Source: Myxococcales bacterium
GTDB taxonomy: Bacteria > Myxococcota_A > Polyangia > Haliangiales > Haliangiaceae
Assembly: GCA_016794525.1 (NCBI GenBank)
Contig: JAEUJY010000156.1
Location: 1-64,000, forward strand
Direction: 5' to 3'
DNA length: 64,000 bases
The position numbers and the translations under genes were made by a program. The notes under the pieces were generated by a model. That model was given only the letters and a program-made list of their open reading frames with translations, made no database searches and was not told the origin of the DNA. Below, piece by piece: positions 8,585 to 16,716 of the stretch. How positions within the stretch are numbered: position 1 is the first letter of the stretch; the number at the start of each line of letters is the position of its first letter.

Positions 8585-9034
8585 ATGCCGATCGAGCAAA
8601 TGACCGAGACGGGGCGTCCCGTGAACGACCTGGACATCGCGCGTGTCGAGCGGCGCTTCGACTGCAAGCTCCCCGAGGCCTACGCGCTGTTCCTCAAGCG
8701 CCACAACGGCGGCACGCCTGAGCCTGATGCGTTCAACGGCCTGCGTCCGAGCGACGAGGCACTCGTCCACTACTTCTACTCGATCGATGGCGATGAACAT
8801 TCCGACCTGATCGAGAACGCGGCCTTCTTGCGCGAGTACCACGACGTCGCCCCGACCATGCTACCCATCGCCCGGACGCAGAGCGGGGATGCGGTGTGCA
8901 TCGGCACCGCCGACGACAACCACGGCAAGGTCTACTTCTGGTCGCACGATGCCCCGGTCCGCGAGAAGGCTACCTGGCTGCTGGCGCATGACCTCGACTC
9001 GTTCCTCGCGACCTTCCACAGGATCGTCCTGTAG
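8585..9034 (+). CDS. SMI1/KNR4 (SUKH) family immunity protein
   Basis: The product has 149 residues. Its ATG lies 2 bp after the toxin stop, so the pair is co-translated. The sequence shows SUKH features: DLDIARVERRFDCKLPEAY, then FLKRHNGG, later VCIG...GKVYFWSHD and a C-terminal DSFLATF helix. SUKH proteins are cytosolic immunity proteins for diverse nuclease toxins. Here it probably protects the producer from the WHH nuclease encoded just upstream. Confidence 0.85.
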   Translation: MPIEQMTETGRPVNDLDIARVERRFDCKLPEAYALFLKRHNGGTPEPDAFNGLRPSDEALVHYFYSIDGDEHSDLIENAAFLREYHDVAPTMLPIARTQSGDAVCIGTADDNHGKVYFWSHDAPVREKATWLLAHDLDSFLATFHRIVL

Positions 9035-9061
9035 GCCAGCGCGTGGTCTTAGAGGTACCGG

Positions 9062-9658
9062 ATGGACTCGACACCAACCGACTTCACCGAGCCCGGCCTG
9101 CCGGCGTTCTCGTGGGACGAGTTCTTCTGGACGGCGGAGGACACGCTGCCGTCGTGGGCGGGCTTCCAGTCGCGGGGCGGCGCGTACGGCGCGAGGGATA
9201 GCCGAGCGCCATCGCGAGGGCGCGTCGCGGTCAGCATGAAGACGCGGTTCGACAGGCTCGTCGCGCCGCACCCGTCGCAGATCGCCGCCTACCGCTGGCT
9301 GAAGGACCACGAAGCCGAGGTGGCGGGCGCGCTGCGCGAGGCGGCCTTCGCCTACTACCCGGGCGCGCGCGCCGAGTGGCTGCAGTTCTACCCTGATGAA
9401 GCGGCTTCGCTGCCGGTGTTGACCGCGCCCGCGGACCTGGCGCGGGTGATGGGACTGCACGACGTACACGTCCTCGCGACCGCGAAGGACGGCTTCGCGT
9501 ACATCGGCTTCGAGTTCGGCTGCAACTGGGACGACGAGCACGGGTTCGGCGTCATGACCCACAAGGATCGCGTGATCGCCGTGGGGCTGGCCCACACCGC
9601 GATCAGCGGGTCGAGCGAAGTCACGGCCGACGGCGGCCGTGACCTGGATGAGCTGTGA
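9062..9658 (+). CDS. immunity-like protein with WDDEHG motif
   Basis: The product has 198 residues. The ATG at 9062 follows GAGG by about 6 nt and lies 27 bp after the SUKH gene. The C-terminal half contains FGCNWDDEHGFGVMTHKDRV. The WD-x-EHG-x-GV pattern recurs in small cytosolic proteins found beside toxin-immunity loci (I recall DUF6985-type proteins; the family name is from memory). No signal peptide. It may be a second immunity protein, or an orphan one. The N-terminal 60 residues are unlike the rest and may be a remnant of another reading. Confidence 0.5.
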   Translation: MDSTPTDFTEPGLPAFSWDEFFWTAEDTLPSWAGFQSRGGAYGARDSRAPSRGRVAVSMKTRFDRLVAPHPSQIAAYRWLKDHEAEVAGALREAAFAYYPGARAEWLQFYPDEAASLPVLTAPADLARVMGLHDVHVLATAKDGFAYIGFEFGCNWDDEHGFGVMTHKDRVIAVGLAHTAISGSSEVTADGGRDLDEL

Positions 9659-9680
9659 GACAACGACGACGAAGGCGACC

Positions 9681-10307
9681 ATGACCATGCTGCTTCGTGC
9701 CTCCGCTGCCCCCGCTATCCTTCTCGTGGTCCTCGCCGCGGGATGCCAGTTCGACCGCCCCGAAGATGTCGGCGACGCGGGCGCCGACGCGACCGACGCC
9801 CCGGTGGTCGCGATCGATGCGCCCGTGGACGCCCCCGGCCTGGCCGCCTATGACATCGCCTACCCGGCCGAGTGGCGGATGTCGGTGCAGGGGCCAGCCA
9901 CGAGCTTCATCGTCATCGTGAACACCGGGCCGTCACCGCTGAGCTTGTCGACATTCCAGGTGACTGGCCTGAGCGATGACCACCCGACCGCGGTCGTCCG
10001 TGTCACGTCGCCGGGCTCGTTCGGTGACACGCTCCAGCCGGACACCGCGGCCGGCGCGCTGAGCGGCCTGGCCGAGACGCTGCTGATCGGGTCGGGGCTG
10101 GTGCCCGAGGCATGGTCGGTGCGGACCACCGATTTCCTGTCGCTCGAGCTGCTCAACGCACCCGCGGGCACCTACGACATCGCGGTGAACCTGACGGTCG
10201 AGCTCGACGGCCGCCCCGCGGCCCTGCCGATGACGATCCACGTGGTGCCCGGGCCGACCATCTACCTGGACCCGCTGGTCGGCCGACGCCTCACGGTCTA
10301 CCGCTGA
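9681..10307 (+). CDS. lipoprotein, paralogue of the next gene
   Basis: The product has 208 residues. I chose the ATG at 9681 because GAAGG lies 6 nt before it. A signal peptide ends in the lipobox LAAGC, so the protein should be lipidated. An Asp/Ala/Pro linker (DAPVVAIDAPVDAPG) follows, then a beta-rich domain of about 140 residues. That domain matches the protein from 10347-10862 along its length: YDIAY.AEW versus YDVVYAKEW, and GPTIYLDP versus GPTVYADP. It looks like an immunoglobulin-like or choice-of-anchor fold. Function unknown; probably surface or periplasmic. Confidence 0.7.
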   Translation: MTMLLRASAAPAILLVVLAAGCQFDRPEDVGDAGADATDAPVVAIDAPVDAPGLAAYDIAYPAEWRMSVQGPATSFIVIVNTGPSPLSLSTFQVTGLSDDHPTAVVRVTSPGSFGDTLQPDTAAGALSGLAETLLIGSGLVPEAWSVRTTDFLSLELLNAPAGTYDIAVNLTVELDGRPAALPMTIHVVPGPTIYLDPLVGRRLTVYR

Positions 10308-10346
10308 CCGCTCGCCAACCAGCACGGTTGCGCATACCATCCGCGC

Positions 10347-10862
10347 ATGTTCCGCCCCCTCGCCGTCGCCGCGCTCGCGACGATCGCCGCCTGCGGTGAG
10401 CCCACCCCCGCGTACGACGTGGTCTACGCGAAGGAGTGGAAGTTCTCGGTCGCCGGCCCGGTGGATGGCTTCGCCCTGGTCGTAAACACCGGCAAGGCGC
10501 CGCTGTCCCTGGCCTCCCTCACGGTGAAGTCGGTGACCGACGACCACGCGACCGCCACGGTGCGCATCACCGCCAGCCCCGGGATCAGCTCGCTGGCGCC
10601 GGGCACGGCTGGCGGCAAGCTCTCGGGCCTCGCCGACACGCTGTTCGCCCCGATGGCACCCGAGCCGCGTGGCGACGCCAGCACCAGCTACCTGGCGATC
10701 GAGGTCGCTGACGCCCCGCCCGGGACGTACGACATCAACGCCAAGGCGACGATCCGGCTGGACGGGGTCGACGCAACCTTGCCGATGCTAATCCACGTGG
10801 TGCCGGGGCCGACGGTCTACGCCGACCCGATCACCGCCGCGCGGCTATCGCTCAACCGCTGA
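10347..10862 (+). CDS. lipoprotein, tandem paralogue
   Basis: The product has 171 residues. The signal peptide is MFRPLAVAALATIAAC with the lipobox Cys at 16. It lacks the DAP linker of the previous lipoprotein but has the same beta-rich domain, including GTYDIN, LPMLIHVVPGP and YADP near the end. TACCAT at 10335-10340 lies 6 nt before the ATG, a -10-like position, and there is no Shine-Dalgarno, so the mRNA is probably leaderless. A tandem duplication followed by divergence is the simplest history. Confidence 0.7.
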   Translation: MFRPLAVAALATIAACGEPTPAYDVVYAKEWKFSVAGPVDGFALVVNTGKAPLSLASLTVKSVTDDHATATVRITASPGISSLAPGTAGGKLSGLADTLFAPMAPEPRGDASTSYLAIEVADAPPGTYDINAKATIRLDGVDATLPMLIHVVPGPTVYADPITAARLSLNR

Positions 10863-10927
10863 CCGCGGCCAGCTCGCGTCAGCGCCCGCAACTTGACCCA
10901 CGCCGGGTTCGATGCGACGCCAGACCG

Positions 10928-11569
10928 ATGCGAACCGCGCTGTTCCTGCCCATCGCCCTGACCCTGGCCGCCTGCGGCGGTGACGACGCGGCCAGCCCGG
11001 TCGATGCACCCGCCGATGACGGGCCCACGGTCGACAGCCCGGTGACGATCGACGCGGCGCTCGCGATCGACGGCCCGGCCATCGACGCCCCGCCAGCGGC
11101 CTTCGTGCTCACCAGCACGGCGATCACGGAGGGCGGCGTGATCCCCGTCGTCCACTCCTGCCGGGGCGCGAACACGTCGCCGCCGCTGGCCTGGACCGGC
11201 GGCCCGACGGCCCCGGGCTACGCGCTGGTCTTCACCGACATCACCACGCCGGCCAACCCGTTCCTGCACTCGATCATCTGGGACATCCCCGGCACCGCCA
11301 CCAGCCTTCCCGAGGGCATCCAGAAGGTCTACATGCCGCCGGTCCCCGCCGGCGCCAAGCAGCCGCTCGGCTACGACAACTCGACCCGCGGCTACCTCGG
11401 CCCGTGCCCCGGCTCGATGCACCGCTACGAGTACGCCCTGGTCGCCGTGGACGCCAACCCGCTGCCGGGTTTGAGCATGGCGTCGAACCGCGTGGCGGTC
11501 CGAGATGCCATCACCGCCCACGCCCTGGCCGGGGGCAGGGCGACCCTGACGGCGACGTTTACGCCGTGA
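10928..11569 (+). CDS. YbhB/YbcL-family (PEBP-like) lipoprotein
   Basis: The product has 213 residues: a signal peptide with lipobox LAAC, a DAP-type linker to about residue 58, then a phosphatidylethanolamine-binding-protein-like domain. Visible family marks are FTDITTPANPFLHSIIWDIPGT (Asp and His of the ligand site), then YDNSTRGYLGPCPGSMHRYEYALVAVD, close to the 'GPCPP.G.HRY.F.L.A.D' signature. Bacterial members are periplasmic or cytosolic with poorly known ligands; here it is predicted to be membrane anchored. A TTGACC element at 10893-10898 may be a -35 box. Confidence 0.85.
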   Translation: MRTALFLPIALTLAACGGDDAASPVDAPADDGPTVDSPVTIDAALAIDGPAIDAPPAAFVLTSTAITEGGVIPVVHSCRGANTSPPLAWTGGPTAPGYALVFTDITTPANPFLHSIIWDIPGTATSLPEGIQKVYMPPVPAGAKQPLGYDNSTRGYLGPCPGSMHRYEYALVAVDANPLPGLSMASNRVAVRDAITAHALAGGRATLTATFTP

Positions 11570-11924
11570 ACCGACTGAATCGCAGGCCGCTCCCGGCTGG
11601 AGGTAGGCGTGTGCACCTAACGTGGGTCGCCAGTGGGATGGCGCTCGCGCCGTGGCGCCGTTCGTTCGCCCGAGCTGGGGCCCTCGTCCGATCTCCCGAT
11701 CGCAACCCTCGAGCACCGACGCTTGATCCTGTTGTGGACGACACACAATAGCATTCCTGGGACTTCCCCGCTCAAACACCGTATTTCACCGCTGGGAGGT
11801 GATCGCAGTGGTCAAGCGGCCGAAATGCAACAAGTTGCGGCCCGCTTCTGCTCGCAAGGTCGGGATGTTGTGTCACGAAGTGCATGCTACGGCCCCTCTT
11901 CAGGTACCATAGCAACCCTTCCAC
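11570..11924. other. gene-free spacer at the upstream edge of the low-GC island
   Basis: These 355 bp carry no convincing gene. Base composition falls along the spacer toward that of the methyltransferase operon. TTGATC at 11723-11728 and TACCAT at 11905-11910 (14 bp before the ATG at 11925) are possible promoter pieces. I found no copy of the tRNA-Thr 3' end here, so an attachment site is not visible. Confidence 0.5.
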
Positions 11925-14771
11925 ATGGCAAGCCAGCGAACACTTGCACAGATCACGGACAGCCTCGCCACGCTATCGAAGCGCGTTTCGCCGGCGACTT
12001 TTCTGTTCGATTTTCTCGAGTGCTTCGGTATCCCGAAGGCGACGCTAGCCCGGCTCAAGTCCGGCAACCTGAACGTCGCTAAGGTCGAGGGCGCATTCCT
12101 GTTGAAGGACAGAGTATACTTCGAGGCGGTGAGCGCACCGCCCAAGGCAACCGCGAACAGGGCTTCCGATGCGAACCCTAGGTGGGGGAGACGCGCTGTC
12201 AGAGACGCTGGACAAAGCCTTGTGCGCACTCCAACTGCGGTGATCGAGCAGGCGAGGATTGAGCGGTCGGTGACGGCGAACCGGCCACGGTTCTTGATCT
12301 CCACCGACTTTAAGACGGTGGCGGCCTTCGATACGAAGCTGCAAGAGGCGACCGAGTTCGATATCAGTGATCTCCACGACCAGTACACGTTCTTCCTCCC
12401 CCTGGCCGGCATGGAGCGGGCGGTCGCCCAGCCCGAACTCGAGGCCGACGTGCGTGCGGCCGAGCATATGGCCAAGCTGTACGACCTGATTCGCGCCGAC
12501 AATCCCCCCAGAACAGTCGCTGAGCGTCACGCTCTCAATGTCTTTCTTACGCGCCTTCTGTTCTGCTATTTCGCCGAAGACACCGGGATCTTCCCGAAGG
12601 CGTCGTTTACGTCCGCGCTCAAACAATACACTCAAGAGGATGGTTCGGATGTCGCCGAATTTCTTGGCGAGTTGTTCATGCATCTGAGCACGGACCACGG
12701 CGTCGGAAGTCGCGCCAAGGCGCACTTTCGTGAGTTTCCGTACGTGAACGGAGGCCTCTTCAGCGACTCACGTCATGCTAGCTCGACGGTGCCGCGTTTC
12801 AGCGCAAAGTCGCGGAGACAGCTCCTCGCGCTTGGCGACAAGGACTGGAACAGCATCAATCCAGACATCTTCGGGTCGATGTTCCAGGCGGTCGTTGATG
12901 ACGGCAAGCGCTCGGAATTGGGCATGCACTACACTTCGGTGCCCAATATCATGAAGGTGATTGGTCCGCTGTTCCTTGACGAACTGCACGCGGAGTTCAA
13001 TCGAGCCCGTGGCTCTAAGGCGAAGCTTGAGAGGCTCTTGCAGCGCCTGCCCCGGCTACGGTTCTTCGATCCCGCCTGCGGCTCTGGCAACTTTCTTATT
13101 ATCGCGTACAAGGAGTTGCGTAAGCTCGAGATGCTCGTCTTTACCGAGCTTCTGCGTTCGGCTGCGCAGTTGCCTATGGCGTTGTGCAATATCAACGTCA
13201 ATCAGTTCTATGGTATCGAAATCGATGACTTCGCATGCGAAGTTGCCTTGCTCGGCCTGTGGTTGGCCGAGCACCAGATGAACATCCAGTTTGAGTCGAC
13301 GTTCGGCAAGCGGCTGCCGTCGCTCCCGCTAAAGGATGGCGCGCGGATTCGCTGCGCGAATGCCACGCAGGTCGAGTGGGCCGACGTCTGCCCCAAGACA
13401 GAAGGATACGAAATCTATGTCCTGGGGAATCCGCCGTACCTCGGGGCTCGGATGCAAGGCAAAGAGCAGCGGGCGGACGTCGAACGGTGCTACGGCGGCG
13501 CTCCTGACCATCGGGACGCTGACCTGATTAGCTGCTGGTTTCTCAAAGGCGCAGGCTACTTGCGCGGCACCGCGTATCGGTTGGCCTTCGTCACGACGAA
13601 CTCCGTGTGTCAGGGTGACCATGTAGCCATTCTGTGGCCGCGCATCTTCGAGCATGGTCTTGAAATCTTTTATGCTCACACTTCGTTCAAGTGGGCGAAT
13701 AGCGCGAAGCGAAATGCGGGTGTTACGTGCGTGATTGTCGGGCTGCGAGCGAAGGTGGCGGCGCCGAAATGGATCTTTGAGAACGGCGTCAAGTCGATTG
13801 TGTCAAATATTAATGCCTATCTGGCGCAGGGGTCGGATACGGTGATTGGCCGGCGCGCTGAGTCGCTGTCCGGATTTCCTACTGCCGTCATGGGTAGCAT
13901 GGCCCGGGATGGCGGCCACCTGATTCTGAGTACGGAGGAGAAGGACGAGTTGCTTGCCACGTTTCCACATGCACGCGAGTTGGTGAGGAAGTTCATCGGG
14001 GCGGAGGAGTTTCTGTACTCCGCTCCGCGCTGGTGCCTCTGGATCTCGGATGCGCAACTTGCCTTGGCGAATTCTATACCTCCAGTAGCGAAGCGGATCG
14101 CCGCGGTGCGTGCCTTCCGCAAGGCGTCCTCAGCGAAGACCACAAATGGTTATGCCTCGATCGCCCACCAGTTTGCGCAGCGGGCTCATCGCGACGGAGC
14201 AGCGATTGTGCTCCCTCGCACGAGCTCGGAGCGGCGGCAGTATATTCCGTTTGGGTTGTTGGATAGCGACTCGATTGTGTCCGATGCCGCCTCGGTCGTG
14301 TATGGTGCGTCTCTGGATGTGTTTGCAGTCCTCTCGAGCCGAATGCACATGGTATGGGTTCGCACAGTCGCGGGGCGCCTTGAGGATCGTATTCGGTACT
14401 CGTCTTTGATCTGTTACAACAACTTTCCATGCCCGGAACTTGATGATTCTCAGCGCAAGAGTCTCGTGGCGCATGCCGAGGCGCTCCTGCTTGCCCGTGA
14501 GCGATATCCTGACAGGACCATTGCAGACCTGTACGACCCGGATGCCATGCCGGCCGAGCTGTTGAGCGCTCATGGCGCCCTCGATCGTGCGGTTGAAGGT
14601 TGTTACCAGGCCAAGCCGTTCATTAGCGACGCCCAGCGGCTTGCCCATTTGTTCGCGTTGTACGAGGCGATGGCGGCGGCGGATGCCGCGAAGGAGCCAT
14701 TGCCGCCACCGGCTGCAAGGAGTCGGCCCGGCAATGTGACAAAGAGGAAGAAAGGCCCCGTGCATGCCTGA
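11925..14771 (+). CDS. MmeI-like (type IIL) N6-adenine DNA methyltransferase
   Basis: The product has 948 residues. The N-terminal part ends in PRFLISTDFKTVAAFDTK and FFLPLAGMERA, and the helical part is ALNVFLTRLLFCYFAEDTGIF, both as in MmeI-type enzymes. SAM motif I is DPACGSGNF (about 382-390) and motif IV is GNPPYLG (about 501-507), giving N6-adenine specificity. A target-recognition-like region and C-terminal helices follow. I see no clear D-ExK nuclease motif, so it may only methylate. Residues about 70-105 look out of frame, and an alternative frame at 12181-12236 reads more sensibly. The next gene overlaps by 8 bp. Codon use and GC differ sharply from the surrounding genome. Confidence 0.85.
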   Translation: MASQRTLAQITDSLATLSKRVSPATFLFDFLECFGIPKATLARLKSGNLNVAKVEGAFLLKDRVYFEAVSAPPKATANRASDANPRWGRRAVRDAGQSLVRTPTAVIEQARIERSVTANRPRFLISTDFKTVAAFDTKLQEATEFDISDLHDQYTFFLPLAGMERAVAQPELEADVRAAEHMAKLYDLIRADNPPRTVAERHALNVFLTRLLFCYFAEDTGIFPKASFTSALKQYTQEDGSDVAEFLGELFMHLSTDHGVGSRAKAHFREFPYVNGGLFSDSRHASSTVPRFSAKSRRQLLALGDKDWNSINPDIFGSMFQAVVDDGKRSELGMHYTSVPNIMKVIGPLFLDELHAEFNRARGSKAKLERLLQRLPRLRFFDPACGSGNFLIIAYKELRKLEMLVFTELLRSAAQLPMALCNINVNQFYGIEIDDFACEVALLGLWLAEHQMNIQFESTFGKRLPSLPLKDGARIRCANATQVEWADVCPKTEGYEIYVLGNPPYLGARMQGKEQRADVERCYGGAPDHRDADLISCWFLKGAGYLRGTAYRLAFVTTNSVCQGDHVAILWPRIFEHGLEIFYAHTSFKWANSAKRNAGVTCVIVGLRAKVAAPKWIFENGVKSIVSNINAYLAQGSDTVIGRRAESLSGFPTAVMGSMARDGGHLILSTEEKDELLATFPHARELVRKFIGAEEFLYSAPRWCLWISDAQLALANSIPPVAKRIAAVRAFRKASSAKTTNGYASIAHQFAQRAHRDGAAIVLPRTSSERRQYIPFGLLDSDSIVSDAASVVYGASLDVFAVLSSRMHMVWVRTVAGRLEDRIRYSSLICYNNFPCPELDDSQRKSLVAHAEALLLARERYPDRTIADLYDPDAMPAELLSAHGALDRAVEGCYQAKPFISDAQRLAHLFALYEAMAAADAAKEPLPPPAARSRPGNVTKRKKGPVHA

Positions 14772-16716
14772 CCTGCTACGTGTGGAGTACGCAAGGACTG
14801 GCGCGTCCAGCACTAACAACAGTCAGGGCATGCGCGAGATGCAGGCAAGGGCCTATGCCGCCCGCGCCGCGAAGTACCTGCTGCTCAAAGCGCCGCCAGC
14901 GTCCGGGAAGTCGCGCGCCTTGATGTTCCTTGCACTCGACAAGCTGCGCCACCAGGGGCTGCGCAAGGCCATTGTCGCAGTGCCCGAGCGATCGATCGGG
15001 GTCTCGTTCGCGAGCACGCGGTTGTCGGAGCACGGCTTCGAGGCAGACTGGGTGGTCGAGCCGCAGCACAATCTTTGCTCTTCTGGCAGCGATCAGAGCA
15101 AGGTCGCGGCTTTGAAGGCGTTCTTGATGGGCGAGGGCCGCATCCTTGTTTGCACCCACGCCACGCTTCGATTTGCGTATGAGCAACTTGACGGGGCAGC
15201 GTTCGACGACTGCCTCGTGGCGATTGATGAGTTCCATCATGCGTCCGGGAACCAGGACAGTAAGTTGGGTGAGTTGGTGCGTGGCCTGATTGCCGGCGGC
15301 AGCGCGCACATCGTCGCTATGACCGGTAGCTACTTTCGTGGCGACGGCCAACCGGTCTTGCTGCCCGACGACGAAGCGCGCTTCACTACTGTGACATTCA
15401 ACTACTATGAGCAGCTGAACGGATACAAGCACCTGAAGTCGCTCGGGCTTGGGTATCACTTCTACCAGGGGCGGTACTTGACCGCAATTGGCGAGGTCCT
15501 CGACACGGACAGGAAGACGATTGTCCACATTCCGAACGTGACAGCGGGCGAGTCGACCAAGGATAAGCGCGCCGAGGTGGGGGCGATTCTTGATATCGTC
15601 GGTGATGTGATCTTCACGGACCCCGAGACTGGCATTATCCACGTTAGACGTAGGGGCGATGGCAAGACAATCAAGGTGGCGGATCTGGTCGAGGACGAGC
15701 CCGCGCATCGCGACCTGGTGATGGGCTTCTTGCGTCGAATGTCGAAGCGAGACGATGTCGACCTAATCCTCGCTCTTGGCATGGCCAAGGAGGGCTTTGA
15801 CTGGCCGTACTGCGAGCACACGCTCACGGTTGGCTACCGAAGTTCTCTCACGGAAGTCATCCAGATCATCGGTCGGACAACCCGCGATTGCCCTGGCAAA
15901 CGGCACGCGCAGTTCACAAACCTGATCGCCCAACCCGACGCTGCGGACGACAGGGTCGCGCTCTCCGTGAACAACATGCTCAAGGCGATCACGTGCTCGC
16001 TGCTAATGGAGCAGGTGCTGGCGCCGGTCATTGTGTTTCGGCCGCGCCCGGATCCCGATGTGCCCGGCGGCAATGAGGAACCAGGGGCAATCAGTACGGC
16101 CGGGGGAAACCTTGTGCTGGTAAAGGGGCTGAAGGGTGTGACCAGTGACCGTGTTCGGCAGATCATCGAGCAAGACTTGGTGGATATTAAGGCGGCCGTG
16201 CTCGGCAATCCTGATGTGGAGAAGAGCATCGCCGGTGTTGTGGACCCTGAGGTGCTCAATCGAGTGCTGATCCCTAAGGTGATTGCCACAAAGTACCCAG
16301 ACCTGACCGATGCCGAGCGCGAGCAAGTGCGGCAGCATCTAGTGGTGAGCTCGGTTCTTCATAGCGGCGCCGTCGAGCAGCGGGGTGATCAGCGGTTTGT
16401 TCGCATGGCTGATCGCTTCATCAACATCGACGACCTGAGCATAGACCTTATTGATGCAATTAATCCGTTTCAAAGGGCGTATGAGATTCTGTCTAAGCAG
16501 GTGGATGCTCCGGTGCTCCTTGCTATCTCAGACGCCATCGCTGCGACGCGTATCCAGATGACCGACGAAGAGGCTATGCTGCTGTTCCCGAAGATCAAAC
16601 AGTTTGTCACCGAACGGCAGCGCGAGCCCAACGTGAACAGCTCGGACCCGCTTGAGCAGAGAATGGCATCCGCGCTGATCTATCTAAAGAACCTTCGGCG
16701 AATGCGTGGATTGTAG
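14764..16716 (+). CDS. SF2 DEAD/DEAH-like helicase of the methyltransferase operon
   Basis: The product has 650 residues; its ATG lies within the end of the methyltransferase gene. Walker A is PPASGKS (about 44-50). The Walker B/motif II is IDEFHH (about 154-159), a DEAH-like variant, and motif III-like MTGSYFR follows. Motif V-like AKEGFDWP and motif VI QIIGRTTR (about 365-372) close the second RecA domain. The C-terminal 250 residues are helical and unassigned. It should couple ATP hydrolysis to DNA remodelling or translocation. With a methyltransferase before it and a nuclease after it, it fits a restriction-like defence complex. The next ATG directly follows its stop. Confidence 0.85.
   Translation: MPDLLRVEYARTGASSTNNSQGMREMQARAYAARAAKYLLLKAPPASGKSRALMFLALDKLRHQGLRKAIVAVPERSIGVSFASTRLSEHGFEADWVVEPQHNLCSSGSDQSKVAALKAFLMGEGRILVCTHATLRFAYEQLDGAAFDDCLVAIDEFHHASGNQDSKLGELVRGLIAGGSAHIVAMTGSYFRGDGQPVLLPDDEARFTTVTFNYYEQLNGYKHLKSLGLGYHFYQGRYLTAIGEVLDTDRKTIVHIPNVTAGESTKDKRAEVGAILDIVGDVIFTDPETGIIHVRRRGDGKTIKVADLVEDEPAHRDLVMGFLRRMSKRDDVDLILALGMAKEGFDWPYCEHTLTVGYRSSLTEVIQIIGRTTRDCPGKRHAQFTNLIAQPDAADDRVALSVNNMLKAITCSLLMEQVLAPVIVFRPRPDPDVPGGNEEPGAISTAGGNLVLVKGLKGVTSDRVRQIIEQDLVDIKAAVLGNPDVEKSIAGVVDPEVLNRVLIPKVIATKYPDLTDAEREQVRQHLVVSSVLHSGAVEQRGDQRFVRMADRFINIDDLSIDLIDAINPFQRAYEILSKQVDAPVLLAISDAIAATRIQMTDEEAMLLFPKIKQFVTERQREPNVNSSDPLEQRMASALIYLKNLRRMRGL

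Noticed and set aside
11925-14771. Calling the methyltransferase a complete single-protein type IIL restriction enzyme
   Set aside because: I could not see a convincing D-ExK nuclease motif in its N-terminus; a separate nuclease gene is in the operon.
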